Shown here in pieces: positions 1 to 6,460 of a DNA stretch of 7,892 bases; within the stretch, counting starts at the first letter, position 1, and every line of letters starts with the position of its first letter. The DNA is taken from assembly GCA_035275545.1 (NCBI GenBank), contig DATEMP010000293.1:1-7892 (forward strand), read 5' to 3'. The notes beneath the pieces are model-generated. The model did no database searches. It saw nothing but the letters and a program-made list of their open reading frames with translations, and had not been told where the DNA came from. A program made the position numbers and the translations under genes. The stretch comes from WS-11 sp035275545. Its GTDB lineage: Bacteria; Eisenbacteria; RBG-16-71-46.

Positions 1-249
1 CCGGCCCCGGCGCGCTCCCAGCGGGCACCGGTCCATGACCTTGGCGGGGTGACGCAATTCGACCGGCGGCGGGCGCGTTCGCGCAGCGGCGCGACCCGAC
101 GGATGCCGCGTCGCGCAGCGCGCCCGGCGTGCGACGTGGCACGGACGATGCGGTCACGGGCCGCTCGGCGTGGTCCGCCGACGGCGCAGTCTCCAGGGTC
201 CGGTTCGGCGCCAGTGGGCGGCACCACGCCAGTTGAGAAGGAGGGTGCC
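1..249. other. leader region upstream of the tad genes, no convincing gene
   Basis: No protein-like reading frame is visible here. One plus frame is open through the stretch into the first TadE gene, but its translation is Arg/Ala/Pro-rich with no hydrophobic or domain-like segment, so I read it as GC-rich read-through. Stops at 36-38 and 50-52 in the other two plus frames could be the ends of an upstream gene, but too little is visible to decide. A 10-bp direct repeat, TCGCGCAGCG, lies at 79-88 and 111-120; at this base composition it may be chance. No clear promoter was recognised. Confidence 0.5.
238..244 (+). promoter_or_regulatory. ribosome binding site of first tadE-like gene
   Basis: AAGGAGG lies 5 nt before the ATG at 250. 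It decides the start of the first TadE-like gene against the in-frame open extension upstream, which would add an implausible Arg-rich leader of 67 residues. Confidence 0.85.
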
Positions 250-726
250 ATGATCCGGAGAAAGCGCGGAGAGCGCGGTGCGGCGATCATCGAGTTCGCC
301 GTGGTGCTGCCCCTGATGCTGGTGCTCATCTTCTCGGTGGTCGACTTCGGCCTCTACTTCTTCATCGAGCACACGATCCAGTTCGCGACCCGCGAGGGCG
401 TGCGCCTGGCGCTGGTGGGGCGCACCGTGAACGACGGCCAGGGCAACGCGCTCAACCGCGAGGATTCGATCGTTCAGACCATCCAGCAGAAGGCGGCGAT
501 CGCGATCGATCCGTCGAAACTCGAGATCAGCATCTTCCCGGTGGACGCGAACTACGACGATCCGGCGGGTTGGGAGACCACCCGCGACGCGGGCGCGCCG
601 GGCGCGTACATGCGCGTCACCACGCGCTACTCGTACCCGTTCGTCACGCCGCTGCTGGCCGCGATCGCGACCAACGGCAAGCTCCCGGTGAAGGCGCAGG
701 CCACCTACCGGAACGAGCTGTTCTGA
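250..726 (+). CDS. TadE-like minor pseudopilin (Tad/Flp pilus)
   Basis: A 158-residue TadE-family protein. In characterised Tad systems, TadE and TadF are pseudopilins processed by the prepilin peptidase and needed for Flp pilus assembly at the inner membrane. The sequence shows a basic N-terminus (MIRRKRGERG), then a type IV prepilin site: cleavage after G10, Glu at mature position +5 (E15), Phe at +6. One transmembrane helix follows at about residues 12-38 (AVVLPLMLVLIFSVVDFGL). The FATREGVRLA stretch at 45-54 is the conserved TadE segment after the helix. The remaining 100 or so residues would be periplasmic, with a C-terminal beta-like region. The start at 250 is chosen for its strong Shine-Dalgarno and because it places the prepilin motif near the N-terminus. 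It is the first of three co-directional genes. The family call is firm; which of TadE or TadF it corresponds to is not decided. Confidence 0.9.
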   Translation: MIRRKRGERGAAIIEFAVVLPLMLVLIFSVVDFGLYFFIEHTIQFATREGVRLALVGRTVNDGQGNALNREDSIVQTIQQKAAIAIDPSKLEISIFPVDANYDDPAGWETTRDAGAPGAYMRVTTRYSYPFVTPLLAAIATNGKLPVKAQATYRNELF

Positions 727-737
727 TGCCCGCGCAT

Positions 738-744
738 GAGGAGG
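738..744 (+). promoter_or_regulatory. ribosome binding site of second tadE-like gene
   Basis: GAGGAGG lies 5 nt before the ATG at 750. It favours this start over the in-frame ATG at 726, which overlaps the preceding stop as TGATG but has no Shine-Dalgarno of its own. Confidence 0.8.
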
Positions 745-749
745 CACGC

Positions 750-1343
750 ATGCCGGTCACCCGCGCACGTTCGCCGCGGAGGCTGTGCGACCCGCTGGCA
801 GGGAGCCGCGGCCACGCGCTGGCCGAGTTCGCGCTGGTGCTGCCGATTCTCCTGTTCCTGATCGTGGCGGTCATCGACATCGGCCATCTCATCCAGACGC
901 GCCTGATCCTCACCAACGTGAGCCGCGAGGGCGGGAGCATCGGCTCGCGTCAGACCCCGCTCGACGCGACCATCACCGACATGCTGCTGGCCTCGGGCCG
1001 GCCGCTCGACCTGGGCAGCGTGGACGGGAAGGTGTTCGTCACCCGCGTCGCGGCCGGCGAGAGCCAGGCCGATCCCGCGCCCCGGATCCTCGACCAGTAC
1101 CAGCGCGGCAGCCTGCAGGTGTCGACCGCGATCGACGATGGCAGCCGCACGCTCGGGCTGACCGACGCGATCTATGACCGGCTGGTGTTCCGCGACGCCA
1201 ATGGGACCGCCGACATCCCGCAGGTCACGGTGGTCGAGATCTTCTACAAGTACCGGCCGATCACGCCGCTCCCGAACTTCATGCCCGGCCTGCTGACCGC
1301 GGACGGCGGGGGATTCATCATCCGCAGCAAGGCCGTGTTCTAG
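750..1343 (+). CDS. second TadE/TadF-like pseudopilin
   Basis: A 197-residue protein of the same general build as its upstream neighbour but clearly diverged from it, so not a recent duplication. After a basic N-terminal stretch comes a prepilin-type site: G21, then HALA, then E26 (+5) and F27. A hydrophobic helix follows at about 24-46 (AEFALVLPILLFLIVAVIDI). The post-helix segment RLILTNVSREGG (51-62) matches the conserved 'N.sREGar' region of TadE-like proteins. The rest, about 135 residues, is predicted periplasmic and longer than in the first protein. The start at 750 has a strong Shine-Dalgarno; an in-frame ATG at 726 would add eight residues and overlap the upstream stop. The gap to the previous gene is 23 nt and to the next 25 nt, consistent with one transcript. 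The likely role is a minor pseudopilin of the Tad pilus machine, inferred from family and context. Confidence 0.85.
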   Translation: MPVTRARSPRRLCDPLAGSRGHALAEFALVLPILLFLIVAVIDIGHLIQTRLILTNVSREGGSIGSRQTPLDATITDMLLASGRPLDLGSVDGKVFVTRVAAGESQADPAPRILDQYQRGSLQVSTAIDDGSRTLGLTDAIYDRLVFRDANGTADIPQVTVVEIFYKYRPITPLPNFMPGLLTADGGGFIIRSKAVF

Positions 1344-1354
1344 GCGCGGCGGGG

Positions 1355-1360
1355 AAGGAG
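1355..1360 (+). promoter_or_regulatory. ribosome binding site of tadG-like gene
   Basis: AAGGAG, 8 nt before the ATG at 1369, in the 25-nt gap after the second TadE-like gene. Confidence 0.75.
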
Positions 1361-1368
1361 CGGATCGC

Positions 1369-2628
1369 ATGTCGCACACGCACCGCCGTGGGGAAGCCGG
1401 CAACATCATCATCGCCCTCACGGTGTTCCTGATGCTGCTGCTGTGCTTCGTGGCGTTCGGCACCGAGGCGGGACGCTGGTACCTGCTGCGCGCGGAGATC
1501 TCCAAGGCGGTCGACGCGGGGGCGCTCGCGGGGGCGCGCAACATCTCGAACCCCTACGTCGATGCGCGCACGCTCGCCTCGGAGTTCTGCGCCGAGAACT
1601 TCCCGGCCGGCGGCTTCGGCACGCCCTCGGCGGGAACCGGCAGCGCCACGTTCAACGTCGCGCTCGAGCCCGACGACCGGATCAGCGTCGACGGGCACGC
1701 GACCGCGCCGGCGATCATGTCGCAGCTGCTCGGCATCCACGACGTCCCGGTCTCGAGCGCCGGCATCGCCCAGATGCGGCCGGTCGAGATCATGATGGTG
1801 CTGGACCGCTCGGGCTCCATGGCGGGACAGCCGATGGCCGACCTCAAGGTGGCGGCCAGGAGCTTCGTCGACTTCTTCGATGACAGCCAGAACCGCGACA
1901 AGATGGGGCTCATCAGCTTCGCGACCTCGGTGAGCGTCGACCGTTCGCTCAGCACGAACTTCGTGACGCCCATCAAGACCGCGATCACCAACCTGAACGC
2001 GGCGAGCTACACGAACGCCGAGGACGCGATCGACCAGGCGGACGGGCCCCAGGGGTTCACCGATCAGAACGGTATCCCGGCGGGAAGCCGGGTGCAGCAG
2101 TTCCTGGTGTTCTTCTCGGACGGGCGCCCCAACACCTTCAAGTGGCTGTTCCGGCGCCAGGGGGTCAACTACGTGGCGCTCGCCAACGTCGAGGACAACT
2201 GCGATCCGGGAGGCTCACATCCGGTCAACGGGGCGCTCCTCAATCCCGTCAACGGGGCGCAGATGATCAGCTCGCGGCCGACCGGCGATGGCGTGAGCCG
2301 CTGTTCGGGCCAATACTCGACCCGCTGGTACATCTTCGACCAGCGGCCGGTGCCCGGCTACAGCCCCATGGCGTGCAGCATTCCCAGCCAGGCCCTCGGC
2401 GACCACGCCTGCAACCTGGCGGCGGCGCTGGCGGTCGACAAGGCGCGGACCCTCAAGGACAAGGACATCACGGTGTTCGCGATCGGGCTCGGCGATCGCA
2501 TCAACCGCTCGTTCCTCGAGTCGATCGCCTCAGGTCCGGAAATGGTCTACGTGGCGCCCAACTCCGCGGAGCTCCAGACGATCTTCCAGAAGGTCGCGCA
2601 GGACATCAAGCTCCGGCTCGTCCAGTAG
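1369..2628 (+). CDS. TadG-like protein with von Willebrand A domain
   Basis: A 419-residue TadG-family protein. Family members are membrane-anchored, largely periplasmic proteins of Tad pilus loci. A short basic N-terminus leads to G11 and a hydrophobic helix at about 12-34. Unlike the two upstream proteins there is no Glu at +5 (A16 instead), so prepilin processing is doubtful. The following segment (EISKAVDAGALAGAR, 43-57) is the conserved TadG/TadE-type region. A vWA domain starts near 138 with a MIDAS motif DRSGS (D146, S148, S150), a likely metal-binding Thr at T215 (SYTNAEDAI), and FFSDGRPN with D251. The last strands, DITVFAIGLG (366-375) and the end helix, close the domain near 415. 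Between about 255 and 358 lies an insertion of about 100 residues rich in Trp/Tyr/Pro with four cysteines (C278, C312, C336, C348). It is the last gene of the set and meets fabI tail to tail. Confidence 0.88.
   Translation: MSHTHRRGEAGNIIIALTVFLMLLLCFVAFGTEAGRWYLLRAEISKAVDAGALAGARNISNPYVDARTLASEFCAENFPAGGFGTPSAGTGSATFNVALEPDDRISVDGHATAPAIMSQLLGIHDVPVSSAGIAQMRPVEIMMVLDRSGSMAGQPMADLKVAARSFVDFFDDSQNRDKMGLISFATSVSVDRSLSTNFVTPIKTAITNLNAASYTNAEDAIDQADGPQGFTDQNGIPAGSRVQQFLVFFSDGRPNTFKWLFRRQGVNYVALANVEDNCDPGGSHPVNGALLNPVNGAQMISSRPTGDGVSRCSGQYSTRWYIFDQRPVPGYSPMACSIPSQALGDHACNLAAALAVDKARTLKDKDITVFAIGLGDRINRSFLESIASGPEMVYVAPNSAELQTIFQKVAQDIKLRLVQ
2221..2260 (+). repeat. 24-bp-period imperfect tandem repeat inside tadG-like gene
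   Basis: The 13-mer GTCAACGGGGCGC occurs at 2224-2236 and again at 2248-2260. Flanking bases extend the match to 15 of 16 positions (2221-2236 against 2245-2260). The period is exactly eight codons, so the protein reads PVNGA twice (residues 285-289 and 293-297). It lies in the insertion of the vWA domain and preserves the frame. Confidence 0.7.
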
Positions 2629-2639
2629 GGGCGACGCGC

Positions 2640-2655
2640 GCGGGCGGTCCCCCGC
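2640..2655. terminator. weak hairpin at the tadG/fabI convergent junction
   Basis: GCGGG (2640-2644) can pair with CCCGC (2651-2655) around a 6-nt loop, in the 30-nt gap between two convergent stop codons. No T-tract follows on either strand, so intrinsic termination is uncertain. It is listed because it is the only candidate in the junction. Confidence 0.2.
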
Positions 2656-2658
2656 ACG

Positions 2659-3435
2659 TTACCAGCCCATGATGCGGTAGCCGGCGTCCACGTAGAGCAC
2701 CTCGCCGGTGATGCCGCTCGAGAGGTCGGAGAGCAGGAACAGCCCGGCCTTGCCCACCTCCTCCTTGGTGATGTTGCGCTTGAGCGGCGCCTTCTCGGCG
2801 TGCTTCTTGAGCATGTCGGTGAACCCGTGGATGCCGCGGGCCGCGAGCGTCGAGACCGGCCCCGCCGAGAGCGCGTTCACGCGGATGTTCTTCGGGCCCA
2901 GCTCGTAGGCGAGCTGGCGCACGCTCTGCTCGAGCACCGCCTTGGCGCTCCCCATGACGTTGTAGGACGGCACCGCGCGCTCGGCGGCCAGGTAGGAGAG
3001 CGTGACGATGCCCGCCCCGTTCTTCTCGAGCAGCGCCCGCAGGCGGTGGATGACGTTGAGCAGCGAGTAGGCGCTCACGTCGAGCGCCATCTGGAAGCCC
3101 TCGCGGGGCGTCGCGACGAACTCGCCCTCGAGATCCTCCTTGCGGGCGAAGGCGATGCCGTGGACCAGGTATTCGACCGAGCCCCACTCCGACGCGAGCC
3201 GCTTCGCGACCGCGTCGATGGTCTCGTCGCGCGTGACGTCGCACTCGAGCACCAGCGTTCCGGGCACCTTCGCCGCCAGCTCCTCGACCATGGACTTGAG
3301 GCGCTCGCCGGCGTAGGTCAGGCACAGGGTCGCGCCCGCCTGGTGCAGGTGCTGGGCGATCGCCCAGGAGAGGCTGCGGTGGTTGGCCACGCCCATCACC
3401 AGGGCGTGGCGGCCGCTCATATCGATCGGGTACAT
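2659..3435 (-). CDS. fabI: enoyl-[acyl-carrier-protein] reductase (NADH), FabI
   Basis: A 258-residue protein, the normal length for FabI, which performs the last reduction in each cycle of type II fatty-acid elongation in the cytosol (trans-2-enoyl-ACP to acyl-ACP with NAD(P)H). The divergent SDR nucleotide loop GVANHRSLSWAIA (15-27) is typical of FabI. The catalytic signature is SYLAAERAVPSYNVMGSAK, with Y148, Y158 and K165; Y158-x6-K165 corresponds to E. coli Y156/K163. It continues with RVNALSAGPVSTLAARGI (185-202), and the C-terminal GEVLYVDAGYRIMGW is also FabI-like. The VHGIAFA segment has Ala at the position of E. coli Gly93, as in Gram-positive FabI. The ATG at 3435 is chosen because it yields the standard N-terminus (MYPIDMSGRHALVMGV) and has GAGGAGA 9 nt upstream. 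It is the third gene of a minus-strand operon, 28 nt after the hydrolase stop. The call is very secure. Confidence 0.97.
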   Translation of the reverse strand: MYPIDMSGRHALVMGVANHRSLSWAIAQHLHQAGATLCLTYAGERLKSMVEELAAKVPGTLVLECDVTRDETIDAVAKRLASEWGSVEYLVHGIAFARKEDLEGEFVATPREGFQMALDVSAYSLLNVIHRLRALLEKNGAGIVTLSYLAAERAVPSYNVMGSAKAVLEQSVRQLAYELGPKNIRVNALSAGPVSTLAARGIHGFTDMLKKHAEKAPLKRNITKEEVGKAGLFLLSDLSSGITGEVLYVDAGYRIMGW

Positions 3436-3444
3436 GGCTCGCGG

Positions 3445-3451
3445 TCTCCTC
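3445..3451 (-). promoter_or_regulatory. ribosome binding site of fabI
   Basis: On the minus strand GAGGAGA lies 9 nt before the fabI ATG, inside the 28-nt gap after the hydrolase stop. It supports the start at 3435 over the longer open frame upstream. Confidence 0.65.
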
Positions 3452-3463
3452 GGATGATCGCGT

Positions 3464-4369
3464 TCACTTCGGACAGGGCATCGCGGCTTCGTCGTCGGCG
3501 GGGTGCGGGATCGCGGCGACCGCGGCGCGCACGCGCGACGCCTCGCCCCGCGGGGTGATCGCTGCCAGATCCATCTCGCGCCACAGGAACGCCGCGAGGC
3601 GATCATAGAGCGAGACGCCGCCCGGGCGCCGGTCGAGGGGCAGCACGTGGCCGAGGCCCTCGCAGATGCACAGCTCACGCGCGATCCCTTCGGACCGCGC
3701 CCGCCGGGCGATCGCGCGTGCTTCGTCGACGGAGACACTGGCATCGTCCACGCCGTGGGCGATGAAGAGCGGAGGCATGCCAGGCTCGAGCACGTCGTCG
3801 GCCCACTCGCCCGGACCCGACCAGCTGAACACCGCGCGCACCGGAACGCCGTGGCGGGGATGGGCGATCAGGTGGAGCGCAACCGCCGCGCCGGCGGAGA
3901 CGCCGCCGACGGCGATGCGCGCCGGATCGATGCGGTAGCGGGCGGCGTTGCGGACCAGCCATCGCACCGCCTCGCCGGTGTCCTCGGTGGCGGCGTCGAG
4001 GGTGCGTAGGAACGAGGTTGCAGCCGGACCGGGAGGGTCGTCGCCATGCAGGCGGTAATCGATCGAGGCGCACACGTAGCCGCGCTTCGCCAGCTCCTCA
4101 CAGAGCTGCGCCATGTTCTCAGAGCCGCGGGTGCCACGCTCCAGGCCACCGCCGTGCACGGCGACGAACGCCGGCCGCCGCGCGGAGCCGCTGTCCGGCT
4201 GGTAGAGGTCGAGCAGGAGCGCTCGCGTGCCGGGCTCGGGGGAACGCACCGGCGCCTCGCGATAGATCACGTCCCGCGTCACACGCACCGCATGGGCGGG
4301 CTCGACGAAGGGCAGCGGGGCCGTGTCCGCGACGGCGGCGATCGCGACCATTGCCAGAGCGGTGCCCAT
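3464..4369 (-). CDS. secreted or lipid-facing alpha/beta-hydrolase (carboxylesterase-like)
   Basis: A 301-residue alpha/beta-hydrolase of the esterase/lipase (BD-FAE/hormone-sensitive-lipase-like) type. Visible features are the oxyanion-hole motif HGGG (72-75), YVCASIDYRL before the helix, the nucleophile elbow G-V-S-A-G with S158, the probable acid D209 in AHGVDDA, and the catalytic His H241 in EGLGHVLPL. The triad is complete, so an active serine hydrolase is expected; the substrate cannot be told from sequence. The first 17 residues are hydrophobic and Ala-rich (MGTALAMVAIAAVADTA), resembling a signal peptide without a basic n-region. A GTG eight codons upstream (4393) would add VGTAARRV and supply two arginines. 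The ATG at 4369 shares its A with the transporter stop (TGATG) and lacks a Shine-Dalgarno, suggesting translational coupling. A tail of about 60 residues follows H241, of which the last 30 or so resemble nothing I recognise. Confidence 0.85.
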   Translation of the reverse strand: MGTALAMVAIAAVADTAPLPFVEPAHAVRVTRDVIYREAPVRSPEPGTRALLLDLYQPDSGSARRPAFVAVHGGGLERGTRGSENMAQLCEELAKRGYVCASIDYRLHGDDPPGPAATSFLRTLDAATEDTGEAVRWLVRNAARYRIDPARIAVGGVSAGAAVALHLIAHPRHGVPVRAVFSWSGPGEWADDVLEPGMPPLFIAHGVDDASVSVDEARAIARRARSEGIARELCICEGLGHVLPLDRRPGGVSLYDRLAAFLWREMDLAAITPRGEASRVRAAVAAIPHPADDEAAMPCPK

Positions 4370-6348
4370 CACGCGGCGTGCGGCCGTTCCCACACGCGGA
4401 TCGGCAGGATGATGACCTGGATGCCGGTGAACTGGAGCCGGCGCTGGATCGAGAACGAGGTCTCGTGGTGGAGCGAGCGCGTGAACAGGTTCTCGCGCTG
4501 GAACACCAGCTGCCCGGCGAACACCACCGGACGCCGGAACTCCTTGATGAGGTCGTGGCACATGCCCTCGAGCTCGGCGATCAGGTCGGTGCCGAGCGTG
4601 ATCCGGTACTCGGCGTAGTAGCCCATGCGGTTGGCGAGCGTCACGTACTTCTCGAGATCGACCTGCACCTTGTCCTCGAGCGCCTGCATGTCGGCGGTGC
4701 CCTTGAACTGGCCGGAATCGACCAGCCCCACCGAGCAGAACACGAAGTTCTTGAAGTGGCGCGGGAACAGCCGCTGGACGCTGAGCAGCGTGTGGATGCC
4801 GAGCCCGGCGTAGGACTCGACCAGCACGATCGCGGTGGGTCCGTCCGGGGCGAGCTCGGGCGCGACCTTGGGCTCCGGGAGCGGCAGGTTGGTGAGCACG
4901 TCGTCCAGCGAGGAGAGCAGCCGCTTCACCCGGCGATAGTGGCCGCGCACCAGGAAGCAGAAGCCGATCAGCACCCCGGTCACCAGCAGGGTCGCCCACG
5001 CGCCGCGGTCGAACATCAGGACGGCGGTGAGCGCCAGGATGCCGCCGCAGATCAGGGTGCCGAGGGTGGCGATCGTGAGCCGCTTGCGCCAGTGCTCCTG
5101 GGTCTGGCGGGTCGTCCACCAGTGGCGCGCCATGCCCGCCTGGGTGAGCGTGAAGGCGATGAACACGTTGATCGAGTACATGACCACCAGGATCTTGACC
5201 GCGCCGCCGGTGCCCACCATGACCGCGGCCGCCGCCACGCCCATGGTGAGGATGCCGTTCTGCGTGACCAGGCGCTCCGAGAGATGCGCGAAGCGCTTGG
5301 GCACCCAGAGGTCCACCGCCATCGAGGCGAGCGTGCGAGGCCCGGCGACGAACCCGGTCTGCGCGGCCACGAACAGCAGCGCGCCCTCGGAGATCAGGGT
5401 GATCCAGACCACCGCCTCACCGATCTGGATCTCGCCCACGTGCCAGCCGCTGGTGAGCTGGGTCCAGAGCGAGGCGTTGAGCGTCCGGCCCGGCTCGTGC
5501 TGCACCGCGTTCAGCAGGTAGCAGAGCAGGATCCCGCCGGCGGTGAACGCGAGCGAGACCGACATCAGGAACATGGTGCGCCGGCCGGTCTCGACCCGCG
5601 GCTCGCGCAGGATGTCGGTGCTGTTGCTCACCGCCTCGATGCCGGTGTAGGTGCCGCCGCCCAGCGAGTAGGCGCGCAGGAACATCATGAGCACGACCCA
5701 GGGGCCGAGCTGCGAGACCTCCGACTGCGTGGTCTGCACCGTGCGGGTGACCAGCGGCACCAGGTCGGTGCCGTGCGTGAAGATGCCGTACGCGATCAGC
5801 GCGATGTGGCTGACCATGAACGTCAGGAAGATCGGGGTCAGCACCGCCACCGACTCCTTGACGCCGCGCAGGTTGACGCTGGTGAGCAATCCCACGATCA
5901 GGATCGCCGCGGCCACCTTCCAGATCCGCCACTCCGGGGGCATGAACGAGAAGATCGCGTCGCACCCCGAGGCGACCGAGATCGCGATCGTCAGCACGTA
6001 GTCCACCACCAGCGCCGCGCCGCCGATAACGCCGGGGGTGGGGCCGAGCAGCTTGGTGGCGACAAGGTAGCCGCCGCCGCCGGTCGGGAACAGCTCGATG
6101 ACCTGGCTGTAGGCGGTGGAGATGAGGAAGACCGTGAGGACGGTCGCGACCACCAGGTAGAGCGCCAGGTGCTGATGGGCGCCGAGGGTGAGGAACGCTT
6201 CCTCGGGGCCGTAGGCGGAGGAGGAGAGCCCGTCGGAGCCCAGCCCGACCCACGCGAAGAACGCGATCAGGGCCATGCTGTGGTGAACGCGCGGGTCGAA
6301 GAGGTTCTTGGGACCGCCCAGCAGCGCGCCGCGCAATCGTTCGAACAC
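4369..6348 (-). CDS. KimA/APC-type potassium transporter with cytosolic C-terminal domain
   Basis: A 659-residue polytopic inner-membrane protein with about 12 hydrophobic helices between residues 24 and 467, then a soluble domain of about 150 residues (500-650). The pattern is that of the KUP/KimA (YdaO) branch of the APC superfamily, proton-coupled K+ importers: SDGLSSSAYGPEEA (38-51), VVDYVLTIAISVASG (114-128), TYTGIEAVSNS (233-243), MYSINVFIAFTLTQAGM (390-406). By spacing, D39, Y46, D116, Y117, T120, S124, T235, E238 and Y391 match residues described for K+ binding and proton coupling in B. subtilis KimA; this is from memory, without alignment. The C-terminal domain may be the USP-like regulatory domain that in KimA relates to c-di-AMP control. 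The start is GTG at 6348: it is the first possible start after an in-frame TAA, but has no Shine-Dalgarno and is preceded by eight Cs. First gene of the operon with the hydrolase and fabI. Another APC substrate remains possible. Confidence 0.85.
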   Translation of the reverse strand: MFERLRGALLGGPKNLFDPRVHHSMALIAFFAWVGLGSDGLSSSAYGPEEAFLTLGAHQHLALYLVVATVLTVFLISTAYSQVIELFPTGGGGYLVATKLLGPTPGVIGGAALVVDYVLTIAISVASGCDAIFSFMPPEWRIWKVAAAILIVGLLTSVNLRGVKESVAVLTPIFLTFMVSHIALIAYGIFTHGTDLVPLVTRTVQTTQSEVSQLGPWVVLMMFLRAYSLGGGTYTGIEAVSNSTDILREPRVETGRRTMFLMSVSLAFTAGGILLCYLLNAVQHEPGRTLNASLWTQLTSGWHVGEIQIGEAVVWITLISEGALLFVAAQTGFVAGPRTLASMAVDLWVPKRFAHLSERLVTQNGILTMGVAAAAVMVGTGGAVKILVVMYSINVFIAFTLTQAGMARHWWTTRQTQEHWRKRLTIATLGTLICGGILALTAVLMFDRGAWATLLVTGVLIGFCFLVRGHYRRVKRLLSSLDDVLTNLPLPEPKVAPELAPDGPTAIVLVESYAGLGIHTLLSVQRLFPRHFKNFVFCSVGLVDSGQFKGTADMQALEDKVQVDLEKYVTLANRMGYYAEYRITLGTDLIAELEGMCHDLIKEFRRPVVFAGQLVFQRENLFTRSLHHETSFSIQRRLQFTGIQVIILPIRVWERPHAA

Positions 6349-6451
6349 GGGGGGGGAATCTAGGGACTCGTTCGCACATTATCAAGCGGTTGCATTGGCG
6401 TGCGTCGCGGGCGCAGAAGTTCACCAACGCTGTCCGCGGCGTGGTGCTAGC
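6349..6451. promoter_or_regulatory. divergent intergenic region between transporter operon and secreted protein gene
   Basis: This gap of about 100 nt separates two divergently transcribed genes and must carry promoters for both, unless they sit inside coding sequence. Its centre (about 6371-6395) is the least GC-rich patch nearby. No operator-like inverted repeat was found by eye. A G8 run on the plus strand (6349-6356) abuts the transporter GTG start. Confidence 0.5.
6378..6383 (-). promoter_or_regulatory. candidate -10 element for the transporter operon
   Basis: On the minus strand this reads GATAAT (in CTTGATAATGTG), one mismatch from TATAAT, about 30 nt before the GTG start. No good -35 hexamer is visible at 16-18 nt upstream. 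It is a weak, position-supported candidate only. Confidence 0.25.
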
Positions 6452-6453
6452 AT
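6448..6453 (+). promoter_or_regulatory. candidate -10 element, possibly leaderless start of secreted protein gene
   Basis: TAGCAT within GTGCTAGCATG resembles an extended -10. Transcription about 7 nt downstream would begin at or next to the ATG at 6461, which would make the mRNA leaderless. This would explain the absence of any Shine-Dalgarno before 6452 or 6461. No convincing -35 was seen at normal spacing. Confidence 0.25.
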
Positions 6454-6460
6454 GCGATCG

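Noticed and set aside
79..120. Repeated TCGCGCAGCG as a regulatory or CRISPR-like repeat
   Set aside because: There are only two 10-bp copies at one spacing in very GC-rich sequence, with no further copies nearby; chance is sufficient.
49..249. 67-residue extension of the first TadE-like protein
   Set aside because: It is Arg-rich, would bury the prepilin site in the protein interior, and a strong Shine-Dalgarno marks the internal ATG at 250.
726..749. ATG at 726 overlapping the first TadE stop as the second gene's start
   Set aside because: It is in frame and possible by coupling, but the ATG at 750 has a near-perfect Shine-Dalgarno with the same 5-nt spacing as the first gene.
3436..3744. 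N-terminal extension of FabI
   Set aside because: It is off-frame to the hydrolase gene. The FabI family begins at the MYPIDMSGRHALVMG segment, and a Shine-Dalgarno precedes the ATG at 3435.
4370..5119. N-terminal extension of the hydrolase frame
   Set aside because: The frame is open far upstream but only overlaps the transporter out of frame. The protein-like part begins at about 4393-4369, and the extension has no domain character.
4018..6363. 781-codon open frame on the plus strand
   Set aside because: It is antisense to the transporter, which has clear helices and motifs. The plus-strand product is Asp/Arg/His/Gln-rich with no hydrophobic core or motif.
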